Shown piece after piece: positions 52,947 through 61,050 of a stretch of DNA of 64,000 nucleotides. Source of the DNA: Bradyrhizobium sp. WBOS07 (GTDB lineage Bacteria; Pseudomonadota; Alphaproteobacteria; Rhizobiales; Xanthobacteraceae); NCBI RefSeq assembly GCF_024585165.1, contig NZ_CP029008.1:372001-436000 (forward strand). The letters run 5' to 3'. A program made the translations under genes and the position numbers. Positions within the stretch are counted from its first letter, which is position 1, and the number at the start of each line of letters is the position of its first letter. The notes beneath the pieces are model-generated. The model had not been told where the DNA came from. It worked only from the letters and a program-made list of their open reading frames with translations, and ran no database searches.

Positions 52947-53894
52947 TTACTTGATCAGCCCTTTTTCCTTGTAATAGCGGATCGCGCCGGGGTGCAGCGG
53001 AACCGGGCTGCCGCTGGCCGCCGTCTCGAGCTTGATCTCCTTGCCGGCGGCGTGCGCGTTCACGAGCTCTGGCAGCGATTCGTAGACCAGCTTGGTCATC
53101 TGATAAGCGAGATCGTCCGACACGGCGGAGCTGGTGACGAGATAGTTGATCACCGCCGCCGTCGGCACGTCCTTGTCCTGGCCGGTATAGGTGTTGGCCG
53201 GAATGATCGCGGAGACGAAGGGCGGGCCGATCTTGTCGACCGTCTCCTTCGGCACCGACACCACCGTGATCGGGCTCGAGGTCGACAGGTCCTTCAGCGA
53301 GGCGACGCCAAGCCCGGCCGATTGCAGCGTCGCGTTGAGCTGCCGGTTCTTCATCAGATCGACGGATTCGGCGAACGGCAGATACTCGACCTTGCCGAGA
53401 TCCTTGTAGCTCATGCCGGCCGCCGCCAGGATCGCGCGCGAATTCAGCTCCGTGCCCGACTTCGGCGCACCGACAGAGAGGCTCTTGCCCTTGAGGTCGG
53501 CCAGCGTCTTGATGCCGCTGTCGGCGGTCGCGACGATCTGGATGTAGTTCGGATAGATCGCGCCGATGGTGCGGAGCTTGTCGAGCTTGGTCTTGAAGCC
53601 GGCTTCCTCCTCGCCGTTCCAGGCGGCTTTCAGCGAGTCGCCCAGCGTGAAAGCCAGCTCGCCGCGACCCTGCTGCAGCAGGATCAGGTTCTCGACCGAC
53701 GCCTTGGTGGCCTGCACCTGCGTCTTCACGTTCGGGATCTTGTCGCCGTAGATCTTTCCGATCGCGACGCCGAGCGGATAATACACGCCGGAGGTGCCCC
53801 CGGTCAGCACGTTGATGAAGGATTGCGCCTGCGCGCAAGGTGCCGACGCCGCCAGAGCAAGAGCCGCGGCAACGCCGAAAATGGTCCGTTTCAT
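52947..53894 (-). CDS. TAXI-family TRAP transporter binding protein
   Basis: A 315-residue periplasmic protein. The signal peptide ends near CAQAQ. The TAXI hallmark NVLTGGTSGVYYPLGVAIGK starts the mature part, followed by VENLILLQQGRGELAFTLGD and AAGMSYKDLGKV. I start it at ATG 53894. It precedes the fused permease in transcription order and delivers substrate to it. Confidence 0.9.
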   Translation of the reverse strand: MKRTIFGVAAALALAASAPCAQAQSFINVLTGGTSGVYYPLGVAIGKIYGDKIPNVKTQVQATKASVENLILLQQGRGELAFTLGDSLKAAWNGEEEAGFKTKLDKLRTIGAIYPNYIQIVATADSGIKTLADLKGKSLSVGAPKSGTELNSRAILAAAGMSYKDLGKVEYLPFAESVDLMKNRQLNATLQSAGLGVASLKDLSTSSPITVVSVPKETVDKIGPPFVSAIIPANTYTGQDKDVPTAAVINYLVTSSAVSDDLAYQMTKLVYESLPELVNAHAAGKEIKLETAASGSPVPLHPGAIRYYKEKGLIK

Positions 53895-54112
53895 GGTTGT
53901 TGTTCTCCCCAAACCAGTCGCGAAATTGGCTGGATGAGGCATGCGGGTCAACCCATCCAAAAGACAAAACAGGCGTGCGGTAAAGATCCGGCTTGATTTT
54001 TCGGGAACCCGGCGGTTGCGGGGATTTTCCTCCAGGGATTGTCCCAATGCGGAGACAGCCTTTTCCCAGCCCTCCCCCGCAAGCGAGGAGGGAGCACACC
54101 GTCGCTGGCACT

Positions 54113-54592
54113 CTACTGGAACGTCATGTCCAGGCACTTCGAAATGTCGGAGCCGAGGCCGGAGGAGATGGTGATGCAGCCGCGCACCTTCTGCGCGCCG
54201 ACGTCGGCGGCCCAGGCCGAATAGCCGCCGGGCCCGAAGAACGAGTTGGTGTTCGGCGGCTCGGTCTCGGTCGCATCGAAATCATACTTGCCGTCGGTCT
54301 CGAAGATGCGCGGCTTCTTGATGCAGCCGCCGTCGGTCTGGACGTTGATGACTTCCTTGTTGTCGCGGGTCAGCGCCAGCGAGACCTGGCAGCGGAAATA
54401 TTCCGAGGTCTTGGTGTTGAAGAGATAGGTGTAGGATTTGCATGTCGCCGTGTTCAGCTTGCCCGGGGCAAGGCCGCGGCTGCACGAAATGCGCTGGTTG
54501 TGGCTGAGCTGGTAATCATCGGCCCGGGCGGCCGGCGCCAGCGCCGTCAACGACAATGCAGCAGCCCAGCAAAGTTTGATCACATGGCGCAT
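54113..54592 (-). CDS. Secreted hypothetical protein
   Basis: A 159-residue protein with a signal peptide (KLCWAAALSLTALAPAARA). ATG 54592 is chosen because AGGG lies 9 bases upstream, while it directly abuts the alternative ATG 54601. The mature part contains four cysteines (ISCSRGL, TCKSYTYL, FRCQVSLAL, GGCIKKPR and later GCITISS, KCLDM), a disulfide-rich beta protein. Unknown function. Confidence 0.65.
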   Translation of the reverse strand: MRHVIKLCWAAALSLTALAPAARADDYQLSHNQRISCSRGLAPGKLNTATCKSYTYLFNTKTSEYFRCQVSLALTRDNKEVINVQTDGGCIKKPRIFETDGKYDFDATETEPPNTNSFFGPGGYSAWAADVGAQKVRGCITISSGLGSDISKCLDMTFQ

Positions 54593-54784
54593 CCGAATCA
54601 TCCCTATCGAAAATTTTGTCGAGTTGCGTTCTAGACGGAAAGCGGAACATAGTCGCGAGGGGACGGAGGGAAAATCACAAACTGCGGGACAAGACGTGAT
54701 GCGCTGCGGCGCTTTCGCAAATTGACCTGGATACATTGTTCGTGATTTGTTCAAGATTGATGCCCACGACGGGGAGGATGGGAC

Positions 54785-55102
54785 ATGGCGTTTTCAACGA
54801 AGACACTTGCACTTGTTTCGGGCGCCTTGGTAGCGCTGCTCGGCGCGCTCGCCGCGCCCGCATGCGCGCAATCGACGGCAACGCCCTGGGAGCTCAAGCC
54901 CGACATGGGCTATGCGTATGACAGGGACGGCAAGACCTATTCCTACAAGATGGGCACCAGCAATGCCGGCGAGCTGCTGAAGGGCGCCAAGAAGGTGCCG
55001 AAGGGCACGCTGTTCTTCATCGGCCAGAACGGCCAGCTCTACATGCGCAGCGGCCCCTACCTCGAAGGCGACGGCAAGTTCAAGTTCGGGCCGGATCAGT
55101 AG
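54785..55102 (+). CDS. Small secreted hypothetical protein
   Basis: A 105-residue protein with a strong ribosome-binding site (GGGGAGGATGGGAC) and signal peptide (ALVSGALVALLGALAAPACA). The mature part is short and Gly/Lys-rich with KMGTSNAGELLKGAKKVPKG and a C-terminal FIGQNGQLYMRSGPYLEG. Unknown function. Confidence 0.7.
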   Translation: MAFSTKTLALVSGALVALLGALAAPACAQSTATPWELKPDMGYAYDRDGKTYSYKMGTSNAGELLKGAKKVPKGTLFFIGQNGQLYMRSGPYLEGDGKFKFGPDQ

Positions 55103-55113
55103 GGGCAAGGTGC

Positions 55114-55208
55114 CGTAGGGTGGGCAAAGGCGCGCACTTCGCGCGCCGTGCCCACCATCTGTCACCGCATCGAAGGTGGTGGGCACGCTTCGCTTTGCCC
55201 ACCCTACG
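55114..55208. repeat. Palindromic repeat CGTAGGGTGGGCAAAG...TTTGCCCACCCTACG
   Basis: Outer arms of about 15 bases with a second inner pair (GTGCCCACCA/TGGTGGGCAC). It lies between convergent genes at 55102 and 55224. Confidence 0.75.
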
Positions 55209-55223
55209 ACAGCTCGCCAGCGT

Positions 55224-56405
55224 TTAAAACGCCGCCGCCAATTCCCTGGCGCCGGGCTTGCCGCTGTTCACGTCCATCCGATCGTCCGTCACCGCCAGCA
55301 GCTTGGCCACCGTGTTGTGGCGGATCGCGACCGGATTGCGCTCATAGCCGCCGCGCTGGAAGAAGTTCGAGGTCGGCACCTGCTCGCGCATGGCCTGCGG
55401 CATCGTCACCATATCGAGCCCGGTGCCGTCGCCGGTGAGGTTCATCATCTCGAGCTCAGCCGCGGAGAGCGGGCGCGTGTGTCCCTTGGCCCGGGCGAAA
55501 TGCACCGACGTCAGCAGCTTGTGGGTCTGCAGCATCGGCCCGATATCGATGTCGAGCACCATCGCATGCATGGCCCAGCCTTGGGGAGTGCTGCCCATCT
55601 TCTCGTGCTCCGACCAGGTGTCGGGCACCGATTTGGCGTGCGCCACCATTTTCTTCAGGACAGCGAGCTTGTGCTCGAGCGCATGCCGCGCCGGCCCTGA
55701 CGTCCGCGCCACCTTCTCGGACAACGCGCGAATGATTTCGTGTCCCTGCTCCGCCAGCAGCTCGACGCTGTTGGTGGTCAGGAGCTGGTTGTACCCCATC
55801 GCGGTCGAGATCGCGCGCTTGCCGCCATGCTCGATTCCCGCCTGCACGTCGTGGCTGCCTGTGCCGCCGGTCTCGAAGGCGTAGACCCGCACGGCCTGCT
55901 CGCGCGTCAGCCCGGAGGCGAGCGCGTAGCGCGCATAGGCGCGCTTGAACTCGGCCTCGCTGGACGGGCGCTGCGGCGTGAACTGGTAGAGCTCCTGCGC
56001 CGCGCGCAGGAAATCGGCGACCACGGGAATGGGCTTGCGGGGCGGCCGCTCCGGCGTTTCCTCCGGCTCCGGATTCACCGGCTTCTTCGGACCATTGTAG
56101 AGCGGCGGATGCTGCAGCACGTAATCGTCGAGCGTCACCTGCTGCCCGCTGCGCCGCTTGGCATTGCGCCCTTTTCGCTTCTCCGAGATCTGGCTCCAAT
56201 AGGCGCTTGCCTCGGCGTCGAAGGCCGCGCGCGCGGCCTGATATTCGGCGAGCTTGCGGCGATATTCGAGCACGGCCGGCGAAGCCCCGGCGCCTTGCGC
56301 AAAGAATTGCGACAGCAGCTGGGCGTTGGCGCCGCGGACGGACGGTGCGATCAGGACAAGCGCAAGTGGAACCAGCGCCAATGTGTTTCGAATCGATCGA
56401 TGCAT
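55224..56405 (-). CDS. Secreted hypothetical protein, possibly lytic-transglycosylase-like
   Basis: A 393-residue exported protein (signal peptide cut near ANAQ, residue 29). A charged, Pro-rich segment (residues 75-130, EPEETPERPPRKP) precedes a helical domain. In that domain, ETGGTG at 178-183 followed by AMGYNQLL at 202-209 recalls the Glu-(Ser/Thr) plus G-x-(M/N)-Q motifs of lysozyme-fold transglycosylases. The rest does not match a family I recognise. If correct it would cut peptidoglycan. No partner genes are obvious. Confidence 0.55.
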   Translation of the reverse strand: MHRSIRNTLALVPLALVLIAPSVRGANAQLLSQFFAQGAGASPAVLEYRRKLAEYQAARAAFDAEASAYWSQISEKRKGRNAKRRSGQQVTLDDYVLQHPPLYNGPKKPVNPEPEETPERPPRKPIPVVADFLRAAQELYQFTPQRPSSEAEFKRAYARYALASGLTREQAVRVYAFETGGTGSHDVQAGIEHGGKRAISTAMGYNQLLTTNSVELLAEQGHEIIRALSEKVARTSGPARHALEHKLAVLKKMVAHAKSVPDTWSEHEKMGSTPQGWAMHAMVLDIDIGPMLQTHKLLTSVHFARAKGHTRPLSAAELEMMNLTGDGTGLDMVTMPQAMREQVPTSNFFQRGGYERNPVAIRHNTVAKLLAVTDDRMDVNSGKPGARELAAAF

Positions 56406-56460
56406 GCCGCCCTCTTAGCAGGCATCCGGTAACCGTCACGTTAACGCGCCGTTTACCATG

Positions 56461-57087
56461 TCACTTCCATGCGAACACCGGCTGTTCCAGCTCGGTGACG
56501 CGGGTGTGCCGCCCCGCCAGCACCTCGCGGAACTGGTAGATCAGCGCCGCCGTCGGCGCGTGGATCAGGCTCATCTGGTGATGGAACCGGATCACGCGGC
56601 GCGTGCTTTCGGGAATCGCCGTGAAATCGAAGGCCTCGTCGCGTTCGATCGTGTCGAGTGCGATGCGATGGACGGAGGCTACCTCGTCCGGATTCGGAAT
56701 GATCGCGGCACTGTCGACTGCCCAAACCACGACCGGCGTGATCAGATAGCCGGAGCGGGTCGGATAATCGTCGAGCAGGCCGAGCACCGCCTCGGCCGGA
56801 AGCTTGAGCGCGAGCTCCTCGTCGAGCTCGCGCAGCGCCGCCTCGACCGGCGTCTCGCCGGCATCGCAGCGTCCGCCGGGCAGCGCCCATTGGCCACGAT
56901 GCGCGCGCAGGTGTGAGGCACGCTTGGTGAGCAGGAAGGCGGTGTCGCCACCGTCGCTGGATTCGGTCAGCGCCAGCACCACCGCGGCGCGCTTCAACGC
57001 CGACGGCATGGCCTCGTCGGGCAGCCGCGCGAAGGACGCGCAGGCCTCTGCGATATTCCGCCGGGTGGCATCGCCGAAAGGTCTCAT
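56461..57087 (-). CDS. Nudix hydrolase, CoA pyrophosphatase (NudL)-like
   Basis: A 208-residue Nudix protein. The Nudix box reads GGRCDAGETPVEAALRELDE followed by ELAL; the late glycine of the consensus GX5EX7REUXEEXGU is replaced by Ala. The upstream LLTKRASHLRAHRGQWALPG is the NudL/CoAse extension motif. It probably splits CoA or acyl-CoA into phosphopantetheine and 3',5'-ADP. It is divergent from the PaaI-type thioesterase. Confidence 0.85.
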   Translation of the reverse strand: MRPFGDATRRNIAEACASFARLPDEAMPSALKRAAVVLALTESSDGGDTAFLLTKRASHLRAHRGQWALPGGRCDAGETPVEAALRELDEELALKLPAEAVLGLLDDYPTRSGYLITPVVVWAVDSAAIIPNPDEVASVHRIALDTIERDEAFDFTAIPESTRRVIRFHHQMSLIHAPTAALIYQFREVLAGRHTRVTELEQPVFAWK

Positions 57088-57150
57088 GGTGCTTGACTAC
57101 ACCACGTCCCGCCTCGATGAAACGAGGATGCAAGCACAGGAATGGACGAG

Positions 57151-57576
57151 ATGACCAACAAGGCCGCGGCAAGGCTGAAATCAGAGGGCTGGAGCATCCT
57201 CGAGACCACCGGCTTCATGCACCTGGTCGGCCCCTTGTGGGAGCGCAAGGTCGACAGCCAATACGAGTTCGCGCTCGCGACCGAGGACAAGCACCACAAC
57301 CGCCGCGGCATGGTCCAGGGCGGCGTGATGATGACTTTCGCCGACCGCACCTGCGGCATGACCGCCCGCTACGTCTCCGGCAAGGAGTTCATGGCGACGG
57401 TGCAGCTCGACACCCATTTCGTCGAGGCCGGCCAGATCGGCGACATCCTGATCTCGCGCCCGCGCGTGGTGCGCTCGACGCGCAGCCTGATCTTCATGAG
57501 CACCGAGGTGACGGTCGACGACCGCTGCATCGTGATGGCGAACGGCGTGTTCAAGATTCTGAAGGGACCGGGGTAG
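57151..57576 (+). CDS. PaaI-family acyl-CoA thioesterase
   Basis: A 141-residue hotdog-fold protein. The conserved helix region HHNRRGMVQGGVMMTFADRT contains the catalytic Asp (FADR) and HGGV-like motif of PaaI/YbgC-related thioesterases. A C-terminal pairing strand STEVTVDDRCIVMANGVF follows. ATG 57151 is preferred because AGGA lies 9 bases upstream; ATG 57142 abuts it. It is divergent from the Nudix gene. Confidence 0.82.
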   Translation: MTNKAAARLKSEGWSILETTGFMHLVGPLWERKVDSQYEFALATEDKHHNRRGMVQGGVMMTFADRTCGMTARYVSGKEFMATVQLDTHFVEAGQIGDILISRPRVVRSTRSLIFMSTEVTVDDRCIVMANGVFKILKGPG

Positions 57577-57611
57577 GCTCGCGTTAGGCTGTGCTAACCA
57601 CACCCACCGCT

Positions 57612-57714
57612 GTCGTCGCCCGGCTTGACCGGGCGACCCAGTACGCTGCGGCTTCTCGGCTCCATCACAACCGTCTCTGGAATACTGGATCGCCCGATCA
57701 AGTCGGGCGATGAC
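57612..57714. repeat. Palindromic repeat, family C copy 4
   Basis: GTCGTCGCCCGGCTTGACCG, ACCCAGTACGCTGCGGC and GGAATACTGGATCGCCCGAT ending GATGAC; same family as 24715, 38560 and 43439. Confidence 0.8.
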
Positions 57715-57746
57715 ACCGAATATGCGGCATGAGCGTGCCCGCCGTC

Positions 57747-57819
57747 ATTGCGAGCGCAGCGAAGCAATCCAGAATCCCTCCACGGACACATTTCTGGATT
57801 GCTTCGCTGCGCTCGCAAT
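57747..57819. repeat. Perfect 28-bp inverted repeat
   Basis: ATTGCGAGCGCAGCGAAGCA (57747 on, 28 bases in all) is perfectly repeated in inverse orientation ending at 57819, with a 17-base loop. It stands just upstream of the aldo/keto reductase gene. Confidence 0.8.
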
Positions 57820-57869
57820 AACGGAACTGGGCGGCTATGCTCATACAGAGGAAGCAGCAAGGATAGTCC

Positions 57870-58880
57870 ATGCACTACCGCCAACTCGGCCGCTCCGGCC
57901 TGAAAGTGTCGCCGATCTGCCTGGGCACCATGATGTTCGGCGGGCCGACCGATGAAGCCGCCTCGAAGCGGATCATCGACAAGGCACGCGGGGCCGGCAT
58001 CAACTTCATCGATACGGCCGACGCCTATTCGAAAGGCGCATCCGAACAGGTCGTCGGCCGCGCCATTGCCGGCGACAGGCACGCCTGGGTGCTCGCGACG
58101 AAGCTCGCCAACCCGATGGGCGATGATCCCAACCGTGTCGGCCTGTCGCGGCGCTGGGTGCTGCAGGCCGCTGACGAGAGCCTGAAACGGCTCGGCACCG
58201 ACCACATCGACATCTACTATCTGCACAAGGAAGACCATTCGACGCCGCTGGAGGAGACGGTGCGTGCGATGGGCGACCTGATCCGCGCGGGCAAGGTTCG
58301 CTATTTCGGCGTCTCCAACTACCGCGCCTGGCGCGTCGCCGAGATCTGCAACATCTGCGACCGGCTCGGCATCGACCGTCCCGCGGTGAGCCAGCCCTAT
58401 TACAACGCCATGAACCGCATGCCCGAGGTCGAGCACTTCCCGGCCTGCTCTTATTACGGCCTCGGCATCGTCCCCTATAGTCCTTTGGCGCGCGGCGTGC
58501 TCACCGGCAAGTACAAGCCGGACGCCACCCCCGACAAGGAGACCCGCGCGGGGCGCAACGACACCCGCATGATGCAGACCGAATGGCGGCCGGAATCGCT
58601 TCAGCTTGCGCAGGAGATCAAGGCGCACGCCGAGAGCAAGGGCATCACCGCCGGCCAGTTCGCGGTTGCCTGGGTGCTCAACTCCGCCTTCGTCTCCTCG
58701 ATCGTCGCGGGTCCCCGCACCGAGGAGCAATGGGACGGCTACATCGGCGCGCTCGACTATCGCTTCACCGCGGAGGACGAGGCGCTGATCGACCGGCTGG
58801 TCACCCCGGGCCATCCCTCGACGCCGGGCTACAACGATCCCGCCTACCCGATCGAAGGCCGCCGCGCCCGGACGGCATGA
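57870..58880 (+). CDS. Aldo/keto reductase
   Basis: A 336-residue NADPH-dependent oxidoreductase with an eight-stranded barrel. The catalytic tetrad is Asp48 (FIDTADAY), Tyr53, Lys78 (ATKLA) and His119 (YYLHK). The GLGIVPYSPLARGVLTGK and AWVLNSAFVSSIVAGPRTEEQ segments are standard. AAGGA lies upstream of ATG 57870. A TTC38-like TPR gene follows 16 bases after and may be co-transcribed. Confidence 0.92.
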   Translation: MHYRQLGRSGLKVSPICLGTMMFGGPTDEAASKRIIDKARGAGINFIDTADAYSKGASEQVVGRAIAGDRHAWVLATKLANPMGDDPNRVGLSRRWVLQAADESLKRLGTDHIDIYYLHKEDHSTPLEETVRAMGDLIRAGKVRYFGVSNYRAWRVAEICNICDRLGIDRPAVSQPYYNAMNRMPEVEHFPACSYYGLGIVPYSPLARGVLTGKYKPDATPDKETRAGRNDTRMMQTEWRPESLQLAQEIKAHAESKGITAGQFAVAWVLNSAFVSSIVAGPRTEEQWDGYIGALDYRFTAEDEALIDRLVTPGHPSTPGYNDPAYPIEGRRARTA

Positions 58881-58896
58881 CCTCGCGGAGACGACG

Positions 58897-60237
58897 ATGG
58901 CGCATCAAGACCGCTACGGCCTGCCGCTCTCCACCGCATCCGACGTGGCTGCCGGCGCCTATCGCGACGGCGTCGACCTCATGCTGTCGGGGTGGACCGG
59001 CATGGCGGAGACGCTGGAGCGCGCGATTGCGGCCGACCCGGATTTCGCGCTCGCCCATATCGCCCGTGCCCGCGTGCACGCCTTCTACCAGCAAGGCGAT
59101 CAGGCGCGGAGCAAGGCGGCGCTCGCACGCGAGCTGGTGGCCAGGCGCGGCACCGAGCGCGAGCGCTCGCATGTCGAGACGCTGGCGCTGTCGATCGAGG
59201 GCCGGCTGCCCGAGGCGATCGCATCGACGCTGAGGCACATCGAGAGCTGGCCGCGCGATGCCTTGGTGCTGTCGCTGCCGCTCGGTGCGTTCGGCCTGTT
59301 CGCCTTCTCCGGCATGGCCGACCACGACCGCGCGCGGCACGAGCTGTGCGGGCGCGTCGCGCAGCATTATGGCGAGGACTGGTGGTTCCTGACCATGGCC
59401 GGCTGGGCAATGACCGAGAATGGCGACGTCGCCCGCGGCCGCGCCGTCACCGAGCGCGGCTTCAATTTGCGCCGGGCGAACGCCCATGCCGCGCATGCGG
59501 TGTTGCACGCAATGTTCGAGGACGGCTCGATCGAGGCGGCCGATCGCCTCGTCGACGACTGGATTCCGACCTACGACCGCACCGGCCTCTTGCACGGCCA
59601 TATTCGCTGGCACCAGGCGCTCGGCGCGCTCGAGCAGGACGATTCGGCACGCGCGCTCGCGATCTATGCCGACGTGCTTCAACCGGCGGTCACCCAGGCG
59701 CCGCCGCTCAACGTCATCACCGACGCCGCCTCGCTGCTCTGGCGCCTGTCGGCGTACGGCCACACCGTGCCGGACACGCTGTGGCAGGACGCCGACGCCG
59801 CCGCGCAGAAGATGTTTCCGAAGTCGAGCCTGTCCTTCGCCGACGTCCACATGGCGCTGTTCGCGGCGGCGACGCAGAACCACGCGGCGCTGGCCGCGCG
59901 CCTTGCGACCATCGAGCAGCGGCTCGCCGAGGGCAAGCTGCCGGCCGGCCCCGTCGTGCCGGCCATCGTCCGTGCGCTGGCGGCCTTTGCCGACGAGGAT
60001 TACACCTCTTGTGTGCAGACGCTCGCGCCTGTTCTCACCGAGGTCGTGCGGATCGGCGGCAGCCACGCGCAGCGCGAGCTGATCGAGGACACTTTCATCG
60101 TCGCGCTGATGCGCAGCGGCGAGCTGCCCCGCGCCCGCGCCCTGCTGGACGCCCGCCTGCACCGCCGGCCATCCCTTCGGGATCGGCGCTGGCAGACGGC
60201 GATGGCTAGTTTTGCCACGAAAAAAACACCGGCCTGA
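58897..60237 (+). CDS. TTC38-like TPR repeat protein
   Basis: A 446-residue soluble alpha-helical protein with TPR-like repeats throughout (AIAADPDFALAHIARARVHA, then AAHAVLHAMFEDGSIEAADRLVDDW). The layout matches the TTC38 tetratricopeptide family, and length is normal for it. It follows the aldo/keto reductase closely, with a strong GGAGACGACG before ATG 58897. Function unknown. Confidence 0.8.
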   Translation: MAHQDRYGLPLSTASDVAAGAYRDGVDLMLSGWTGMAETLERAIAADPDFALAHIARARVHAFYQQGDQARSKAALARELVARRGTERERSHVETLALSIEGRLPEAIASTLRHIESWPRDALVLSLPLGAFGLFAFSGMADHDRARHELCGRVAQHYGEDWWFLTMAGWAMTENGDVARGRAVTERGFNLRRANAHAAHAVLHAMFEDGSIEAADRLVDDWIPTYDRTGLLHGHIRWHQALGALEQDDSARALAIYADVLQPAVTQAPPLNVITDAASLLWRLSAYGHTVPDTLWQDADAAAQKMFPKSSLSFADVHMALFAAATQNHAALAARLATIEQRLAEGKLPAGPVVPAIVRALAAFADEDYTSCVQTLAPVLTEVVRIGGSHAQRELIEDTFIVALMRSGELPRARALLDARLHRRPSLRDRRWQTAMASFATKKTPA

Positions 60238-60410
60238 CGGCAAGTGCCGGGCGGACGGGTTGGCGATGTCAAGCGAATCGCCGTCGGGGTGGCGCGGTGG
60301 TATTCCAGACGGGTCTTGCAGAACAAACGGGATCGCAACCAATTTGCGGTTCGATGGTCATGCTGCGGAACTTTTCCGCCGCCACGGCCCTCCGGCATAC
60401 GAGCCCGACG

Positions 60411-61004
60411 ATGCGCCTTCGCCGACCGGTCCTCGCCGTCGCCTTGACCATGGGCTGGGTCGTGGGCTTGGCAAGTCCTTGTTTTGCCGAGACTTCCAAC
60501 CCGATCCCGGTCAACAATCCGCCGGCGCAGCAGAATGCCTTCATCGACCTGCTGGCGCTGATGTCCGGCCATTGCAAGACGTTCAAGGTCGCCGGCCGCA
60601 CCTTTGCCTGCAAGACGGTGGCCTACGCCCATGGCGACAAAGGCCGGGTCAATTTCGCGGTCGCGGTCGACGATCCCGCCGACGACAGCCACGTCGTGTC
60701 GTTCTCCGGCGAGAACGGCAAGCGTGCCGACGACAATTCCTACGAGCTGCGGATCGACCGCATGTTGCTCAACTCCAAGCACCGTCCCAAGGTCGACGGC
60801 CTGCCGGTGCCGGCCGAGCAGACCTCCACCGGCCTCTGCCGCCAGACCGGCAATTTCGCCGCCAGGAAGGTGAACGACGTCACCTGCTCCGCCACCGACA
60901 GCGAGGGCCGGCGCTACGAATTGCTGTTCGTCTCCGACGGCACGCCGGTCAGCGTGCGCCGTATCCGCCAATCGGCACCGTCGATCCAGGACCCGTTCAA
61001 GTAG
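60411..61004 (+). CDS. Secreted hypothetical protein
   Basis: A 197-residue exported protein from ATG 60411 (MRLRRPVLAVALTMGWVVGL, cut near CFAE). In-frame ATGs at 60297, 60354 and 60360 give non-signal N-termini. The mature part contains paired cysteines (MSGHCKTFKVAGRTFACKTV, GLCRQTGNFAARKVNDVTCS) and ends RRIRQSAPSIQDPF. Function unknown. Confidence 0.65.
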   Translation: MRLRRPVLAVALTMGWVVGLASPCFAETSNPIPVNNPPAQQNAFIDLLALMSGHCKTFKVAGRTFACKTVAYAHGDKGRVNFAVAVDDPADDSHVVSFSGENGKRADDNSYELRIDRMLLNSKHRPKVDGLPVPAEQTSTGLCRQTGNFAARKVNDVTCSATDSEGRRYELLFVSDGTPVSVRRIRQSAPSIQDPFK

Positions 61005-61009
61005 CTCTT

Positions 61010-61045
61010 CTCGCCTCTCCCCGTGAGAACGGGGCGAGGGAGAAG
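61010..61045. terminator. Bidirectional hairpin between convergent genes
   Basis: CTTCTCGCCTCTCCCCGT pairs imperfectly with ACGGGGCGAGGGAGAAG around GAGA. It lies between the stop at 61004 and the oleate hydratase stop at 61051 and resembles the family A hairpins. Confidence 0.6.
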
Positions 61046-61050
61046 CGGCT

